A model generated the notes under the pieces. That model was given only the letters and a program-made list of their open reading frames with translations. It was not told the origin of the DNA and did not search any database. From the NCBI GenBank assembly GCA_938083195.1, contig CALKCK010000015.1:186001-250000 (forward strand): DNA of 64,000 bases. Reading direction: 5' to 3'. The translations under genes were made by a program, and so were the position numbers. Every line of letters begins with the position of its first letter. The stretch's first letter is position 1. Positions 8,447 through 18,313 of the stretch are shown here, piece by piece. The DNA is from an uncultured Pirellulaceae bacterium. Lineage in GTDB: Bacteria > Planctomycetota > Planctomycetia > Pirellulales > Pirellulaceae.

Positions 8447-9973
8447 ATGGCGATCAAAGGCTACCTAGGTATTGATGCAGGTACGCAAGGACTTTCCGTT
8501 GTTTTCACCGACGAAAACCTGAAAGTGCTCGGCACTGGTGAAGCTTCCTACGAAATGGTTCCCGATCTCGACGAAGGATGTTACGAACAACTTCCTTCCG
8601 ACTGGGACGCAGCGCTCTCAACCGCAATGCGTGACCTTCGCAATCAAATGAATGACGATTTCGAGGTTTTGGCGATCGGGATTTCGGGCCAAATGCACGG
8701 GGAAGTTCTAGCGGACGAGAATGGTGTTTCATTGGGGCCGGCAAGGCTTTGGTGTGATGCGAGAAACGAAGCCGAAGAGATTGAGCTGACCGAGGCGATG
8801 GGCGTGAAAATGCCCAAGAGAATTACCTCAGCGAGATGGCTCTGGACCTTACGAAATCGACCCGAACTCGCCCAGCAAACCCGCCATCTAACAACGCCGG
8901 CTGGCTGGTTAGCTTTTCAACTGACTGGAGAATGGGTGCTAGGCATTGGCGACGCTGCAGGCATGTTCCCAATTGATCAGGCAACACTCGATTACGATCA
9001 GGGACTTCTTGAAAAATATGACAGTGTCGCTAATCCAACGACTCCGCTGAGAACGCTACTACCGGAGGTTCGGCGGGCTGGACAATCCGGGGGCATCCTC
9101 AGTTCCCAAGGCGCAGCCCAACTCGGACTTCCCGAAGGTATTCCCATCGCTCCCGCCGAAGGTGATCAACCCGCAGCTCTCGCCGGCTCTCTAATTGGCG
9201 AGGCTGGAATGATCTCCTGTAGCTTTGGAACTTCGGTTTGCGCGAACTCGGTTGGCGATCGTTCATTTTCAGGTGTCAGTAAAGCCGTTGACCACTTTTG
9301 TGCGCCCGATGGGAAACCTATCAATATGGTTTGGCTTCGCAATGGCACGACTTTCATGAATAGTGTCGTCGAAATGTTTGGGCAAGCTATCGGTGGAAGT
9401 CGTGGTGACGGATTTGAGAAAGTCATCCCCATGCTTCTCGATGCAGCTCCTGACTGCGGTGGAATCATGGCACTTCCCTTCATGGACGACGAACCCGGAA
9501 TCAATGTTCATCGCGGTGGAACTGCGATGCTTGTCGGGCTCAACTCAGACAACGCTACCCCCGGTAATGTAGTAAAAGCCGCCTTGCTGGCCACTATGTT
9601 TAATCTTCGCCTGGGTTGCGAGATCCTCGACGGCCAAGGATTCCCTCGAACGGAATTGGTTCTTTCTGGCGGACTGACGAAAACGCCAGAACTTGCCCAA
9701 TTGCTGGCTGATGTATTTGCCAATCCCGTGACGCTTCTCGAAAGCGCAGAAGAAGGAACCGCTTGGGGCGCCGCACTGATGGCGAAATACCGCAGCCAAG
9801 TTCTCCAGGGCGCAGAGCTTCCTTGGTCCGAATTTCTTGGAACGCACGCGACGGGATCACCTCAACAATACCAGCCCAAAGCTGCCGCAATTACGGCTTA
9901 CGAAGGGGTGTATCAACGGTATAAAAAACTCATAGATACACAGCCGGCGATCGACAAAGCCATCAATAATTAA
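8447..9973 (+). CDS. xylB: FGGY-family sugar kinase, xylulokinase-like
   Basis: This is a 508-residue FGGY carbohydrate kinase. It has the N-terminal phosphate-binding loop (GIDAGTQGLSVV) and the xylulokinase-type SGQMHGEV motif. It also has PARLWCDARN, a second ATPase-fold loop (SCSFGTSVCANS) and the C-terminal LVLSGGLTKTPELAQLLAD segment. Xylulokinases phosphorylate D-xylulose for the pentose phosphate pathway. Related kinases in this family act on other ketoses, so the substrate is probable, not proven. GAGGA lies upstream of the ATG. The position beside fae might hint at pentose-phosphate-linked C1 metabolism, but a terminator separates them. Confidence 0.85.
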   Translation: MAIKGYLGIDAGTQGLSVVFTDENLKVLGTGEASYEMVPDLDEGCYEQLPSDWDAALSTAMRDLRNQMNDDFEVLAIGISGQMHGEVLADENGVSLGPARLWCDARNEAEEIELTEAMGVKMPKRITSARWLWTLRNRPELAQQTRHLTTPAGWLAFQLTGEWVLGIGDAAGMFPIDQATLDYDQGLLEKYDSVANPTTPLRTLLPEVRRAGQSGGILSSQGAAQLGLPEGIPIAPAEGDQPAALAGSLIGEAGMISCSFGTSVCANSVGDRSFSGVSKAVDHFCAPDGKPINMVWLRNGTTFMNSVVEMFGQAIGGSRGDGFEKVIPMLLDAAPDCGGIMALPFMDDEPGINVHRGGTAMLVGLNSDNATPGNVVKAALLATMFNLRLGCEILDGQGFPRTELVLSGGLTKTPELAQLLADVFANPVTLLESAEEGTAWGAALMAKYRSQVLQGAELPWSEFLGTHATGSPQQYQPKAAAITAYEGVYQRYKKLIDTQPAIDKAINN

Positions 9974-10011
9974 TGTAAAACATTAGCTCGGTTCCCGCAT
10001 TGGCTCTGAAA

Positions 10012-10653
10012 TCATGCCAGGCCATTACCGGAGCCGCGATACTTTAAGACGATCAGCGCATTCGATTTTTGCAGGTCAACTTGCTTTATATTGACACGCA
10101 GAGCCTGAATCCCAGTTCTCAGCTTGAGCTCCGCAATGAGCTCTTCTTCACGACCAGGATGCAACAGATCGATGTTGTCGTAAACGACTTCATAGGACGC
10201 CAACTTAGGTGGCTTTACTTTCTTTGGCTCTGCCACCCTCCACTCAAGGAGATACGTCGCTCCAAATATTACAGAATTCGTAAGCAGTAATTCGAGGTAA
10301 GAAGTTTGCTTATTAGACAGTGAATTGATGACCGCCAAACCAATGACAACAAACAGGTACGTCATGTCTTTGACGTCGATTGCATCGGTTCGATATCGAA
10401 TAATGGCAAAGATTGCGAACAGGCCGAGTGCCATCCCAAGCCCTAAATCAAGTTTCTTCAAAGTGAAGCAGATGAAGAATACGACTACATTCATAACCAG
10501 CAGGTTAAAAACTTGGCGATGATTTTGCTGGTGAAGCCAATAAGAGACCCCGACAACGAGATAAAGAAAAATAAGGTTAATCGCGAGCCGAACTACCAGC
10601 TTATAAATATCGTCATCAAAAATTGGAACGTCGAGAAATTCCATTAGCTTCAC
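10012..10653 (-). CDS. DUF4956 membrane protein
   Basis: This 213-residue protein has about four hydrophobic segments in the first two thirds. It carries the characteristic DUF4956 core (GLGMALGLFAIFAIIRYRTDAIDVKDMTYLFVVIGLAVIN, from about residue 70). The soluble C-terminal part (SYEVVYDNIDLLHPGREEELIAEL) resembles the cytoplasmic tail of this family. DUF4956 genes often accompany VTC polyphosphate or spore-coat-like genes; no such partner is seen here, although a CYTH gene is 2.5 kb away. The GTG at 10653 and the ATG nine bases later share an AGGGA, so the start is uncertain by three residues. Function is unknown. Confidence 0.8.
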   Translation of the reverse strand: MKLMEFLDVPIFDDDIYKLVVRLAINLIFLYLVVGVSYWLHQQNHRQVFNLLVMNVVVFFICFTLKKLDLGLGMALGLFAIFAIIRYRTDAIDVKDMTYLFVVIGLAVINSLSNKQTSYLELLLTNSVIFGATYLLEWRVAEPKKVKPPKLASYEVVYDNIDLLHPGREEELIAELKLRTGIQALRVNIKQVDLQKSNALIVLKYRGSGNGLA

Positions 10654-10913
10654 GTTTCCCTGGCCACAAATGGCTTAAAGACAATTCAATCAAAACTGCG
10701 GACCCCCGGCGCTACCTATCGCCAGCCTAAATCCAGCCTTCCATCGTTTCGCAATCATAGCCGATGACAGCCGTGCAAAACACGTCAGGTCGATGCGGAT
10801 GCGATGCAAAAAGTGAAATTTACTCCTTGCGACGGGTATTAACGAACAAGAAGTTCGAAATTGCCCCTCGTGAACCGCAAACCTCAGCAACATCCCAACT
10901 AAATCAGAATCAT

Positions 10914-12011
10914 CTATTGAGTGAGACAGCGCCTGAATTCTCGCACCACGTGCCCGACGTCATCTGCTTGATTAATCGCCCCACTGACGGCAACCCGACG
11001 TGCTCCCGAATCGAGGACGCTCGGAAGGTTGCCAAGGGTAATTCCACCAATCGCAAACATCGGAAGTTTGATCTCCGCAGCAACCTCTTTGACCAACTCA
11101 AGCCCCACATGTTTTTCAAAATGCTTTGTCGTCGAGGGAAAGACTGGCCCAACTCCGATGTAATCGGCTCCGTCTGATACCGCCTGCTTAGCCTGTGCGA
11201 GCGAATGAGTTGAAACACCAATTACTTTCGAAGGGCCAACAAGCCGCCTAGCATCACCCACTTTTAGATCGTCCTGCCCCAAATGAACACCATCCGCCCT
11301 CGCAGCATTCGCTAAATCTGCGCGGTCGTTCATGATGAACACTGTGTTACTGCCGCGCGTCAATTCCGCAATCTTCCTGCCAACGGCAACAATCTCTTGA
11401 TCCGTTCGATCTTTATCGCGTAACTGGACGAGGTCCACCCCCGCCTCCACCATCGTCTTAACCCGTAACTCCCAATCGCCTTGAGCGGTTATCAACGCAT
11501 ACAGACTTGCATCGACAAGCTCACTACGTCCAAAAAGCGTCGCGTTGAATGACTTCTCCAGTGAATAACAACGATACCGAATCTGTTCTATTTTTTTTGC
11601 AATACTGACGTCGAGCAACTTCGAAAACTCCTCAATAGTTCGAAGCCCTTGTTGTGCTCGGGAAAAATTTGCTTTGATCGTCCCACCGATGCCTTCATTC
11701 CACTCACCACGGGAGGCAACATCCGAATTGCCAACATCTTCGTGACCTGGCACTCTTTCATATTCACTTGGCAACTCGATTTCTGTACCAACATCTCCAA
11801 CGGTATCCCTCGCATGAATTCTCTTTGAACGCTCGATGCCCTTGCTTGCTTCGGTTAAATCATGTCGAAGACGCTTTAGCTCCGTCGATAAAAACTCGTC
11901 ATCAATCGCTAGTCGGGCATAATCTTCGACAACGCGCAATCCTTCGTTCGTCCGGTTGAGGGCCGCGTCTAAGATGCGGAATAAAGAAAATTCGGAATGT
12001 TTATCGTTCAT
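10914..12011 (-). CDS. thiE: Thiamine phosphate synthase fused to a ThiD2-type N-terminal domain
   Basis: The C-terminal half (about residues 170-365) is thiamine phosphate synthase, which joins HMP-PP and the thiazole phosphate to form thiamine phosphate. Its motifs VDLVQLRDKD, FIMNDRADLA, ADGVHLGQDDL, GVSTHSLAQA, ADYIGVGPVFPSTTK and PMFAIGGI are all intact. The N-terminal half (RILDAALNRTNEGLRVVEDYARL ... FSRAQQGLRTIEEFSKL) is the helical domain found before ThiE in cyanobacteria and planctomycetes, called ThiD2 and proposed to act on HMP phosphate. The ATG at 12011 lacks a clear ribosome site; a GTG ten codons upstream is an alternative. No other thi genes are nearby. Confidence 0.9.
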   Translation of the reverse strand: MNDKHSEFSLFRILDAALNRTNEGLRVVEDYARLAIDDEFLSTELKRLRHDLTEASKGIERSKRIHARDTVGDVGTEIELPSEYERVPGHEDVGNSDVASRGEWNEGIGGTIKANFSRAQQGLRTIEEFSKLLDVSIAKKIEQIRYRCYSLEKSFNATLFGRSELVDASLYALITAQGDWELRVKTMVEAGVDLVQLRDKDRTDQEIVAVGRKIAELTRGSNTVFIMNDRADLANAARADGVHLGQDDLKVGDARRLVGPSKVIGVSTHSLAQAKQAVSDGADYIGVGPVFPSTTKHFEKHVGLELVKEVAAEIKLPMFAIGGITLGNLPSVLDSGARRVAVSGAINQADDVGHVVREFRRCLTQ

Positions 12012-12411
12012 TTTTTTAAAAAAAATCTGCCAGTTTGACACCTCGAAAGTTCGTTTTGTCAGTGAGCAGTAACGTGATTGAGAAAAAATCTAGACTTGAA
12101 ATGAAGTTTTTTAGTTCGAACTAGTCACCCTAAATTGACTCATCTTGATTTGATAGCGGTTTCAAAGCATTGAAAAACGAGGGTGTGCAGGTTCAAAACT
12201 AAACCAAATGCCGTGAATTTACGTATAGATCATAAGCAAACGGTCATTGATAGTCCCCCTTAGAATCCCCCGAAACCTGTTTTTTGATTGAGATTGACCT
12301 ATTTTGCGTCCAGATTGATACTTATTTGGTACGGGGAACCACGACTGGCTAATTTTATTGCCGCACCGCTGTTTTCCGGTGGTATTTTTAATTGGAAGTT
12401 GGAGATCACCC
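12012..12411. other. Divergent intergenic region between thiE and the TPR gene
   Basis: About 400 bases lie between divergent genes. They must contain promoters for both directions, but I see no promoter pair that stands out. Runs of T near 12275-12320 and T-rich stretches near 12100 are the only local features. Longer reading frames here are unsupported. Confidence 0.5.
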
Positions 12412-13029
12412 ATGCGTTGGGGTCCATTATTGCTATGTAGCTGGCCCGGTTTACCGGGTCTCTGGTGTAAAGGCCATTGGTCTTCACTGTTTGCGGCAAT
12501 TGGATTCTCAATTCTGTTGAACATTGCGTTGATTTCCAGTTTCTTATGGAAGTGGTCACTCGGTGAAGCGTTCCCGCTCATCGCCTGGCCTGTGATTTGT
12601 TTAATCTGGGCCGCGACGGCATTAGTTTCGTATAACCGGTTGACTGACTTGGTGGCAGTGCCGATTACCGAAAAGGTTGCTGTCTTAGAGCGACCCGACA
12701 CCTTGTTTATTCAAGCACAACACGAATACTTAAAGGGACATTGGGGAGAAGCCCAAACATTATTGAATCGTCAAATTGATCAGCATCCGCGAGACATCGA
12801 GTCCAGGCTATTATTAGCCACGTTATTTCGACACTCTCGTAAGCTAGATCAATCGCTTCAACAGCTAAAAGAGATCAAGCGTTTTGACGAAGCGGTAGAG
12901 TGGAACTTTGAATGCAAACGAGAAGAAGAATTAATTCGAGAGATTCTTTCATCACAAGACGAAGAAAAACTCGAACATTCTTTAACGTTAGAGTCAAACA
13001 ATAAGAATGAGTGGTCAGACGCCGCTTAA
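12412..13029 (+). CDS. Membrane-anchored TPR-like protein
   Basis: This 205-residue protein begins at an ATG seven bases after GGAG. A short Trp/Cys-rich head is followed by two hydrophobic segments (about residues 27-47 and 53-73). After them comes a soluble helical domain with one clear TPR-like pair, where EYLKGHWGEAQTLLNRQIDQHPRD and LLLATLFRHSRKLDQSLQQL face each other. The C-terminus is acidic and polar. TPR-like modules mediate protein contacts, so a membrane-bound scaffold is inferred. clpC begins 121 bases downstream on the same strand and could share the transcript. The family was not recognised by name. Confidence 0.7.
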   Translation: MRWGPLLLCSWPGLPGLWCKGHWSSLFAAIGFSILLNIALISSFLWKWSLGEAFPLIAWPVICLIWAATALVSYNRLTDLVAVPITEKVAVLERPDTLFIQAQHEYLKGHWGEAQTLLNRQIDQHPRDIESRLLLATLFRHSRKLDQSLQQLKEIKRFDEAVEWNFECKREEELIREILSSQDEEKLEHSLTLESNNKNEWSDAA

Positions 13030-13150
13030 TACAAACTCGATAATCACGTATAATCGAACAACGAAGACTATTACCAACTAATAAAAACGACTTTTAGACT
13101 TTCATACTTTGAAACCTAAAGAATCGACAGGTTAGGACGAGGAAAAGAAT

Positions 13151-15751
13151 ATGTACGAACGCTTTACTGATCGAGCAAGAAAGGTCATGCAACTGGCCAA
13201 TCAAGAGGCTCAGCGTTTTAACCACGAGTACATCGGCACCGAGCACATGCTGCTCGGTCTGGTAAAAGAAGGCACCGGTGTTGCCGCCAATGTTTTGAAA
13301 AATCTCGATGTTGACCTTCGGAAAATCCGGTTGGAAGTCGAAAAATTGGTTCAGAGTGGTCCGGAAATGATCACGATGGGCAAACTTCCACAAACCCCGC
13401 GAGCCAAAAAGGTCATCGAGTACTCAATGGAAGAGGCTCGCAACCTCAATCACAACTTCGTTGGCACCGAGCACATTTTATTGGGACTTCTTCGTGAACA
13501 AGAAGGAGTCGCAGCTCAGGTACTAATGAACCTTGGGTTAAAGCTTGAAGAAGTCCGCGAGGAAGTTCTCAATCTCCTCGGAAACGGTCTTGAAGGTGGT
13601 GAGGGATCGGAAAGAGGAGGTCGCGAAAGCTCGGGAGGCAGCGAAGGAAGCGAACGCAAACAAGGTGGGAAATCAAAGACACCTGCTCTCGATAGCTTCG
13701 GGCGAGACCTTACTGAATTAGCCAAGCAGGGCAAATTGGATCCTGTTATCGGTCGCTCCGAAGAGATCGAGCGTGCCATTCAGGTCCTCTGCCGCCGAAC
13801 GAAAAACAACCCAGTCCTTCTCGGCGAAGCGGGAGTTGGAAAAACTGCGATCGTTGAGGGTTTCGCTCAATTAGTGATTTCCGGAGAAGTTCCCGAAATC
13901 TTGGCTGATAAGCGAATCGTTGTTCTTGACCTTGCGATGATGGTTGCCGGTACAAAGTACCGCGGGCAATTCGAAGAACGAATCAAAGCGGTAATGAACG
14001 AAGTCCGTCGCGCAAAAAACACAATCCTGTTCATCGACGAATTGCACACGCTTGTCGGTGCCGGTGGAGCTGAAGGGGCAATCGATGCCGCCAACGTTCT
14101 CAAGCCCGCTCTCGCACGTGGAGAAATTCAGTGCATCGGTGCAACGACGCTTGATGAATACCGAAAATACATCGAAAAAGACAATGCTTTGGCACGGCGA
14201 TTCCAAGAGATCATTGTGGAACCGACGTCCAATGATGAAACCATCGAAATCCTAAAAGGACTTCGCAAGAGATACGAAGAACATCATCGAGTACAAATCA
14301 CCGATGATGCCGTGTCCTCGGCGGTCGACCTTTCCAGTCGCTACATTACTGGAAGATGCCTTCCGGATAAAGCAATTGACGTGATCGATGAAGCAGGTGC
14401 TCGTGTTCGATTACGAACAATGAGCCGTCCGCCAGATCTAAAAGAAATCGATGAAGATATCGAGCGTCTCAATAAAGAGAAAGAAGACGCGGTTGCCAAT
14501 CAAGATTTTGAGAAAGCAGCCAACCTGAGAGATCAGGCTGATAAACTTCGTAAAAAGAAAGACCAAATCAAGCGAGAATGGCGTGAGAAGTCACAGGAAA
14601 CGGATGGCGTAGTCGATGAGGAAGTCATCGCTGAGGTCATTTCGAAAATGACGGGCGTTCCTCTTACACGACTCTCAACCGAAGACTCGATGCGGTTGAT
14701 GAAAATGGAAGACGAACTTCATAAGAAAGTCGTTAGCCAGGATGCTGCTGTAGTCGCAATTTCAAAAGCTGTTCGACGAAGTCGAAGTGGCCTCAAAGAT
14801 CCACGACGCCCGATTGGTTGCTTTATGTTTGCCGGCCCAACGGGTGTCGGTAAAACATTGCTCTCCAAGGCGCTCGCTGAGTTCATGTTCGGCGATGAAG
14901 ATGCTTTGGTTGCAATTGACATGTCTGAATACATGGAAAAACACAATCTGAGCCGTTTGATCGGAGCGCCTCCGGGATACGTTGGATACGAAGAGGGTGG
15001 CCAACTGACCGAGAAGATTCGCCGTCGTCCGTACTCAGTGGTCCTTCTAGACGAAATCGAGAAAGCTCATCCCGATATTTTCAACATGCTTCTTCAAGTC
15101 ATGGAAGAGGGACGCTTAACCGATAGCTTCGGTAGAAATATCGATTTCCGAAATGTAATCCTGATTATGACCACCAACGTAGGTGCCCATGCGATTAAAA
15201 ATGAATCACACTTTGGGCTTCCCGGCGCCGGCGAAGATCAGTCGTTTGAAGGCATGAAAGCTCGAGTTTACGACGAAATCAATAAAGCATTCCGTCCAGA
15301 ATTTCTCAATCGTCTTTCTGAAACGCCGATCATTTTCCGCCACCTTGAAAGGAAAGACCTGAAATTGGTCATTGACTTCGAGCTGGCGAAAATCAGGGAG
15401 CGACTTTCTGAGCGTGGCTTTGAATTAACGTTGACCAACGAGGCGAAAGATTTCCTGATCAAAAAGGGAACCGATTTAGAATATGGTGCACGTCCGTTGC
15501 GACGCGCATTGGAAAATTACGTCGAAGACACTCTCTCGGAAGAACTACTCAAAGGCAACTTCCAAGGCAAAAACCGAATCATGGTCGATGGTGTCGAAAA
15601 CGACAAAGGCAAGATCACGCGGCTCAAATTCGAGAGCGAATTTGTGCCACCTCCCGAGGAACCTCCCCAAGAAGAAGCCGTCGGAGTTGGCGTTGCTGAC
15701 GACGATTCCGGTGACGACGCTCCAGAAAAATCTGGAATAAGTGAGGACTAA
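13151..15751 (+). CDS. clpC: ClpC-type AAA+ unfoldase of the Clp protease
   Basis: This Hsp100 unfoldase feeds substrates to ClpP in the cytoplasm. Order: two Clp-N repeats (residues about 3-145, with [18 protein letters not shown] and [18 protein letters not shown]), and a Gly/Ser/Glu-rich linker (about 146-175). Next come AAA-1 with Walker A GEAGVGKT at 225-232, a UVR-like coiled middle region ([21 protein letters not shown]), AAA-2 with GPTGVGKT, and the D2-small domain. The tail is acidic and Pro-rich. Length of 866 is slightly above the usual 810-850 because of linker and tail. GAGGA precedes the ATG by seven bases. No clpP is in the window. A strong terminator follows. Confidence 0.97.
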   Translation: MYERFTDRARKVMQLANQEAQRFNHEYIGTEHMLLGLVKEGTGVAANVLKNLDVDLRKIRLEVEKLVQSGPEMITMGKLPQTPRAKKVIEYSMEEARNLNHNFVGTEHILLGLLREQEGVAAQVLMNLGLKLEEVREEVLNLLGNGLEGGEGSERGGRESSGGSEGSERKQGGKSKTPALDSFGRDLTELAKQGKLDPVIGRSEEIERAIQVLCRRTKNNPVLLGEAGVGKTAIVEGFAQLVISGEVPEILADKRIVVLDLAMMVAGTKYRGQFEERIKAVMNEVRRAKNTILFIDELHTLVGAGGAEGAIDAANVLKPALARGEIQCIGATTLDEYRKYIEKDNALARRFQEIIVEPTSNDETIEILKGLRKRYEEHHRVQITDDAVSSAVDLSSRYITGRCLPDKAIDVIDEAGARVRLRTMSRPPDLKEIDEDIERLNKEKEDAVANQDFEKAANLRDQADKLRKKKDQIKREWREKSQETDGVVDEEVIAEVISKMTGVPLTRLSTEDSMRLMKMEDELHKKVVSQDAAVVAISKAVRRSRSGLKDPRRPIGCFMFAGPTGVGKTLLSKALAEFMFGDEDALVAIDMSEYMEKHNLSRLIGAPPGYVGYEEGGQLTEKIRRRPYSVVLLDEIEKAHPDIFNMLLQVMEEGRLTDSFGRNIDFRNVILIMTTNVGAHAIKNESHFGLPGAGEDQSFEGMKARVYDEINKAFRPEFLNRLSETPIIFRHLERKDLKLVIDFELAKIRERLSERGFELTLTNEAKDFLIKKGTDLEYGARPLRRALENYVEDTLSEELLKGNFQGKNRIMVDGVENDKGKITRLKFESEFVPPPEEPPQEEAVGVGVADDDSGDDAPEKSGISED

Positions 15752-15780
15752 ACCAAAGGTCAGATCTTGATAACGAACTG

Positions 15781-15820
15781 CAAGCCCCGCCTGTTAACAG
15801 CGGGGCTTGTTTCGTTTCTA
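15781..15820 (+). terminator. Terminator after clpC
   Basis: A perfect 10-bp GC-rich stem (CAAGCCCCGC / GCGGGGCTTG) with a nine-base loop is followed by TTTCGTTTCT. It lies between convergent clpC and the hydrolase gene. Confidence 0.85.
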
Positions 15821-15851
15821 ACCTCGGCCCCAGATTGCCAACACTTGATTT

Positions 15852-17633
15852 CTACCTAAAACGTGCTTCCAACCATCCGCTCAATTCGCTTAACAATGTA
15901 TCGTCAAGCGTTTGCTCGATGATCACGTAATTACTCGGCGAGCCCGTCTCACATTTTTGAAAGAGATGATTAAGCCCCGGTAACAAAACCTGAGTGAAAT
16001 CCTGGTTCCCCGCCTCATTCATCGCTGATTTAATGGCGGGCATGTTCAATTGCGGGTCAACTTGAAGATCATTTCCACCAAGCAAAGACAGGACAGGACA
16101 GTGCGTTTTGCTGAGCGTGGTCGCCGGATCAAATTCAAGAAAATACTTCATCCATTTCGACTTAAACGTCAGTATCGTTTTGGTGGCAACATCATTGAGA
16201 CCGTATTTCAATCGCTCTTCCTCACTTAAATCAGCAAAAACACCGTTCAGCGCCCCTGCAAAGTCTTCATCCATGGGAAGCCCCTTTTTCGACCGGGTAA
16301 TAACCAGCCGCAACAACTTGTCCTGCAAATCAAGGACGTTCTCTGGCAAGCCGGCAACCGCCGCTATTTTTCTCGTCTGGTTTAGCACGATCTCACGCCC
16401 AGTCACTCCAGTTCCTGCCAAGAGAACTACGCCGGCAACATCTGCATTGCGACTCGCCACAATCGGCCCAATGATTCCTCCTTCACTATGTCCCGCTAGA
16501 ATAATCTTCCTGGGATCAACCTTAGAATTCTTTTTCGCCCACTCGAAAACTACCTCCAAGTCGTCTGCCAGATCAGCGGTTGTTGCCTCGATAAAATATC
16601 CCTTGGATTGTCCGATACCACGATCGTCGTAACGTATGACCGCGAATCCTTGCTTGGTTAAATAATCGGCAATGACTAAAAACGGACGATGCTCAAATAT
16701 TGTTTCATCGCGATCCTGTGGGCCAGAACCACTGGTCAAAATAACTGTTGGAAAAGGACCCTTCCCAGTTGGCGCAGTGAGTGTTCCGGCAAGCAAAACA
16801 TCGCTTGAGTATTTAGAATCAATCGTACTAGCTTGCACCTTGAAATCTTCGGATCCGTAATCGAAAGGGGGCTTCGGCGTTTGCGGGCGTTTCAACTCAG
16901 GCGACTTCGTTTGCTCAATGGGAATCCGCTTGAGCACCAACGGAATTTTCGCCCCTCCTTGAATCCATGTTCCGTCCAGCACATCACCGGAGGCATCAAG
17001 CTTGCCGATGACCTTCGCAGCAGTGGCAGGGATGGTCATCGTGATTCGATTCCCCTCCTGTTCGAAACCGCCCTCTAGCCCGTTCACCCCTTCTGTAAGA
17101 CTGTCTAGTTGGATTGACTTCTTGCCTTTGGAATCCACGAAAACTCGAAACTGAAAATCAAACCGCTTCGGCCCAGCCTCCATCGTGCCCACCCACGTCG
17201 CGACGTGCTTGGACGGTTTCCACCCCTCCACTCGCTTAAACTCAATATCGAATTTTAATCCCTGAGTAAAAACGCCAGTCGCCACGGTTTGATTGGCATT
17301 CAGATCACCAACAAACGAAGCGCCCAGTTTCTTGATTTCAAAGGTCAACCGCTTGGAGGTTCGCTCGACCTTATCAAACGGAATCGGCGTCGCAACCTGA
17401 TCCAGGCTGACCATCGCCCCGCTGTAGGAGCCATCTTTTTCAGGCTTTAGCCTTAACTGGAGCCGCAGTTGCTGAGGACCGACTTTTAAAATGCCCATCC
17501 ACGTTTCAGCCTTCTTTTCCTGGCCAAAACACCGATGGTTGGGCGTCAGCAGCAAAATGGCAACCATTAGAGCAAACACCCAGCAAGGGCTGTTTCGCGG
17601 GCTAAAAGACGCTCTAACGCAAGATTGGGCCAT
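15852..17633 (-). CDS. Exported alpha/beta hydrolase with two N-terminal beta domains
   Basis: This 593-residue protein has a signal peptide (about residues 18-36, ending near CFGQ). Two similar segments of about 100 residues follow (WMGILKVGPQQLRLQLRL and WVGTMEAGPKRFDFQFRV mark the starts). A C-terminal alpha/beta hydrolase follows from about residue 265. The hydrolase shows the oxyanion segment VILTSGSGPQDRDE, the nucleophile elbow GHSEGG, and a C-terminal HLF that could supply the catalytic His. It resembles S9/dienelactone-hydrolase-like esterases or peptidases acting outside the inner membrane. The ATG at 17633 has GGAG eight bases upstream; the open frame reaches 17765. The substrate is unknown. 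It is convergent with clpC. Confidence 0.85.
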   Translation of the reverse strand: MAQSCVRASFSPRNSPCWVFALMVAILLLTPNHRCFGQEKKAETWMGILKVGPQQLRLQLRLKPEKDGSYSGAMVSLDQVATPIPFDKVERTSKRLTFEIKKLGASFVGDLNANQTVATGVFTQGLKFDIEFKRVEGWKPSKHVATWVGTMEAGPKRFDFQFRVFVDSKGKKSIQLDSLTEGVNGLEGGFEQEGNRITMTIPATAAKVIGKLDASGDVLDGTWIQGGAKIPLVLKRIPIEQTKSPELKRPQTPKPPFDYGSEDFKVQASTIDSKYSSDVLLAGTLTAPTGKGPFPTVILTSGSGPQDRDETIFEHRPFLVIADYLTKQGFAVIRYDDRGIGQSKGYFIEATTADLADDLEVVFEWAKKNSKVDPRKIILAGHSEGGIIGPIVASRNADVAGVVLLAGTGVTGREIVLNQTRKIAAVAGLPENVLDLQDKLLRLVITRSKKGLPMDEDFAGALNGVFADLSEEERLKYGLNDVATKTILTFKSKWMKYFLEFDPATTLSKTHCPVLSLLGGNDLQVDPQLNMPAIKSAMNEAGNQDFTQVLLPGLNHLFQKCETGSPSNYVIIEQTLDDTLLSELSGWLEARFR

Positions 17634-18056
17634 TCTGAATTCTCCAATAAAAACAACAAGTTTAAATTCCGACCTTTTTATAACACCCCTCGAAGCAAAT
17701 ATTAAATAATATTCGCCTAAATCAATCGGCTCCGCCCCGGCGCAGTCGACCACCTGAAATGTCACCCACCAAAAACGCTAAAAATCATTTCAACTCGATA
17801 ATTCATGGGTTAAATTCAAGGAATGCGACTTCCTTCCCCACTGCAAAGCATAATTCAACGGTTGATCCGGTCACGAAAGGACTCCGGTTTGATTCGAAAC
17901 CAACGAAAAAAAACACCACGATCGTGGAAATTCTTTGACTTTTAAGAATTCGCGGTTGCGATGCCCGGAAGAATAGGTATCTTAACTGGCAGTGCGGCCT
18001 TAAGTAGATGTAGATTCTGGCAGGCACTGTTAGATTTCTTTTTAGGATTTTGAGTA
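17634..18056. other. Divergent intergenic region before the cold-shock gene
   Basis: About 420 bases hold no gene. The last 120 bases probably form the 5' leader of csp, as cold-shock mRNAs often carry long leaders, but I see no clear cold box. An AGGA nine bases before the csp ATG is the only firm element. Confidence 0.5.
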
Positions 18057-18257
18057 ATGGCTGAAGGTACAATTAAGCGTTTGACTGACAAAGGTTTTGG
18101 ATTCATTGACACTGGCACAAGCCAAGACATGTTTTTCCATTCATCAAACGTTGAAGGCGTCGGATTCGACGATCTTCGCGAAGGACAATCGGTAACTTAC
18201 ACCGAAGGTATGGGGCCAAAAGGTCCTCGCGCTGAAAACGTGACACCTGTCGATTAA
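18057..18257 (+). CDS. csp: Cold-shock (CSD) RNA/DNA-binding protein
   Basis: This 66-residue single cold-shock domain has the RNP-1 motif KGFGFI and the RNP-2 motif DMFFHSS. It ends with the usual EGMGPKGPRAENV strand. Such proteins bind single-stranded nucleic acids and melt RNA structure in the cytoplasm. Compared with typical CspA it opens MAEGTIKRLTDKGFGFI, with Leu-Thr in place of the usual Trp-Phe before KGFGFI, a variation seen in planctomycete CSDs. AGGA lies nine bases before the ATG. A strong terminator follows 26 bases downstream, so the gene is monocistronic. Confidence 0.95.
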   Translation: MAEGTIKRLTDKGFGFIDTGTSQDMFFHSSNVEGVGFDDLREGQSVTYTEGMGPKGPRAENVTPVD

Positions 18258-18283
18258 GACTACATTCATTGAATGTATTCAAG

Positions 18284-18313
18284 AAAAGCCGGCTTTTTAG
18301 CCGGCTTTTTTTA
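18284..18313 (+). terminator. Terminator after csp
   Basis: AAAAGCCGGC-TTTTTA-GCCGGCTTTT is followed by more T. This is a classic intrinsic terminator. A smaller inverted repeat (TACATTC-ATT-GAATGTA) lies just before it at 18261-18277. Confidence 0.88.

Noticed and set aside
9968..9990. TAATGT-AAA-ACATTA hairpin after the sugar kinase
   Set aside because: Short AT-only stem without a T-run; too weak to call a terminator.
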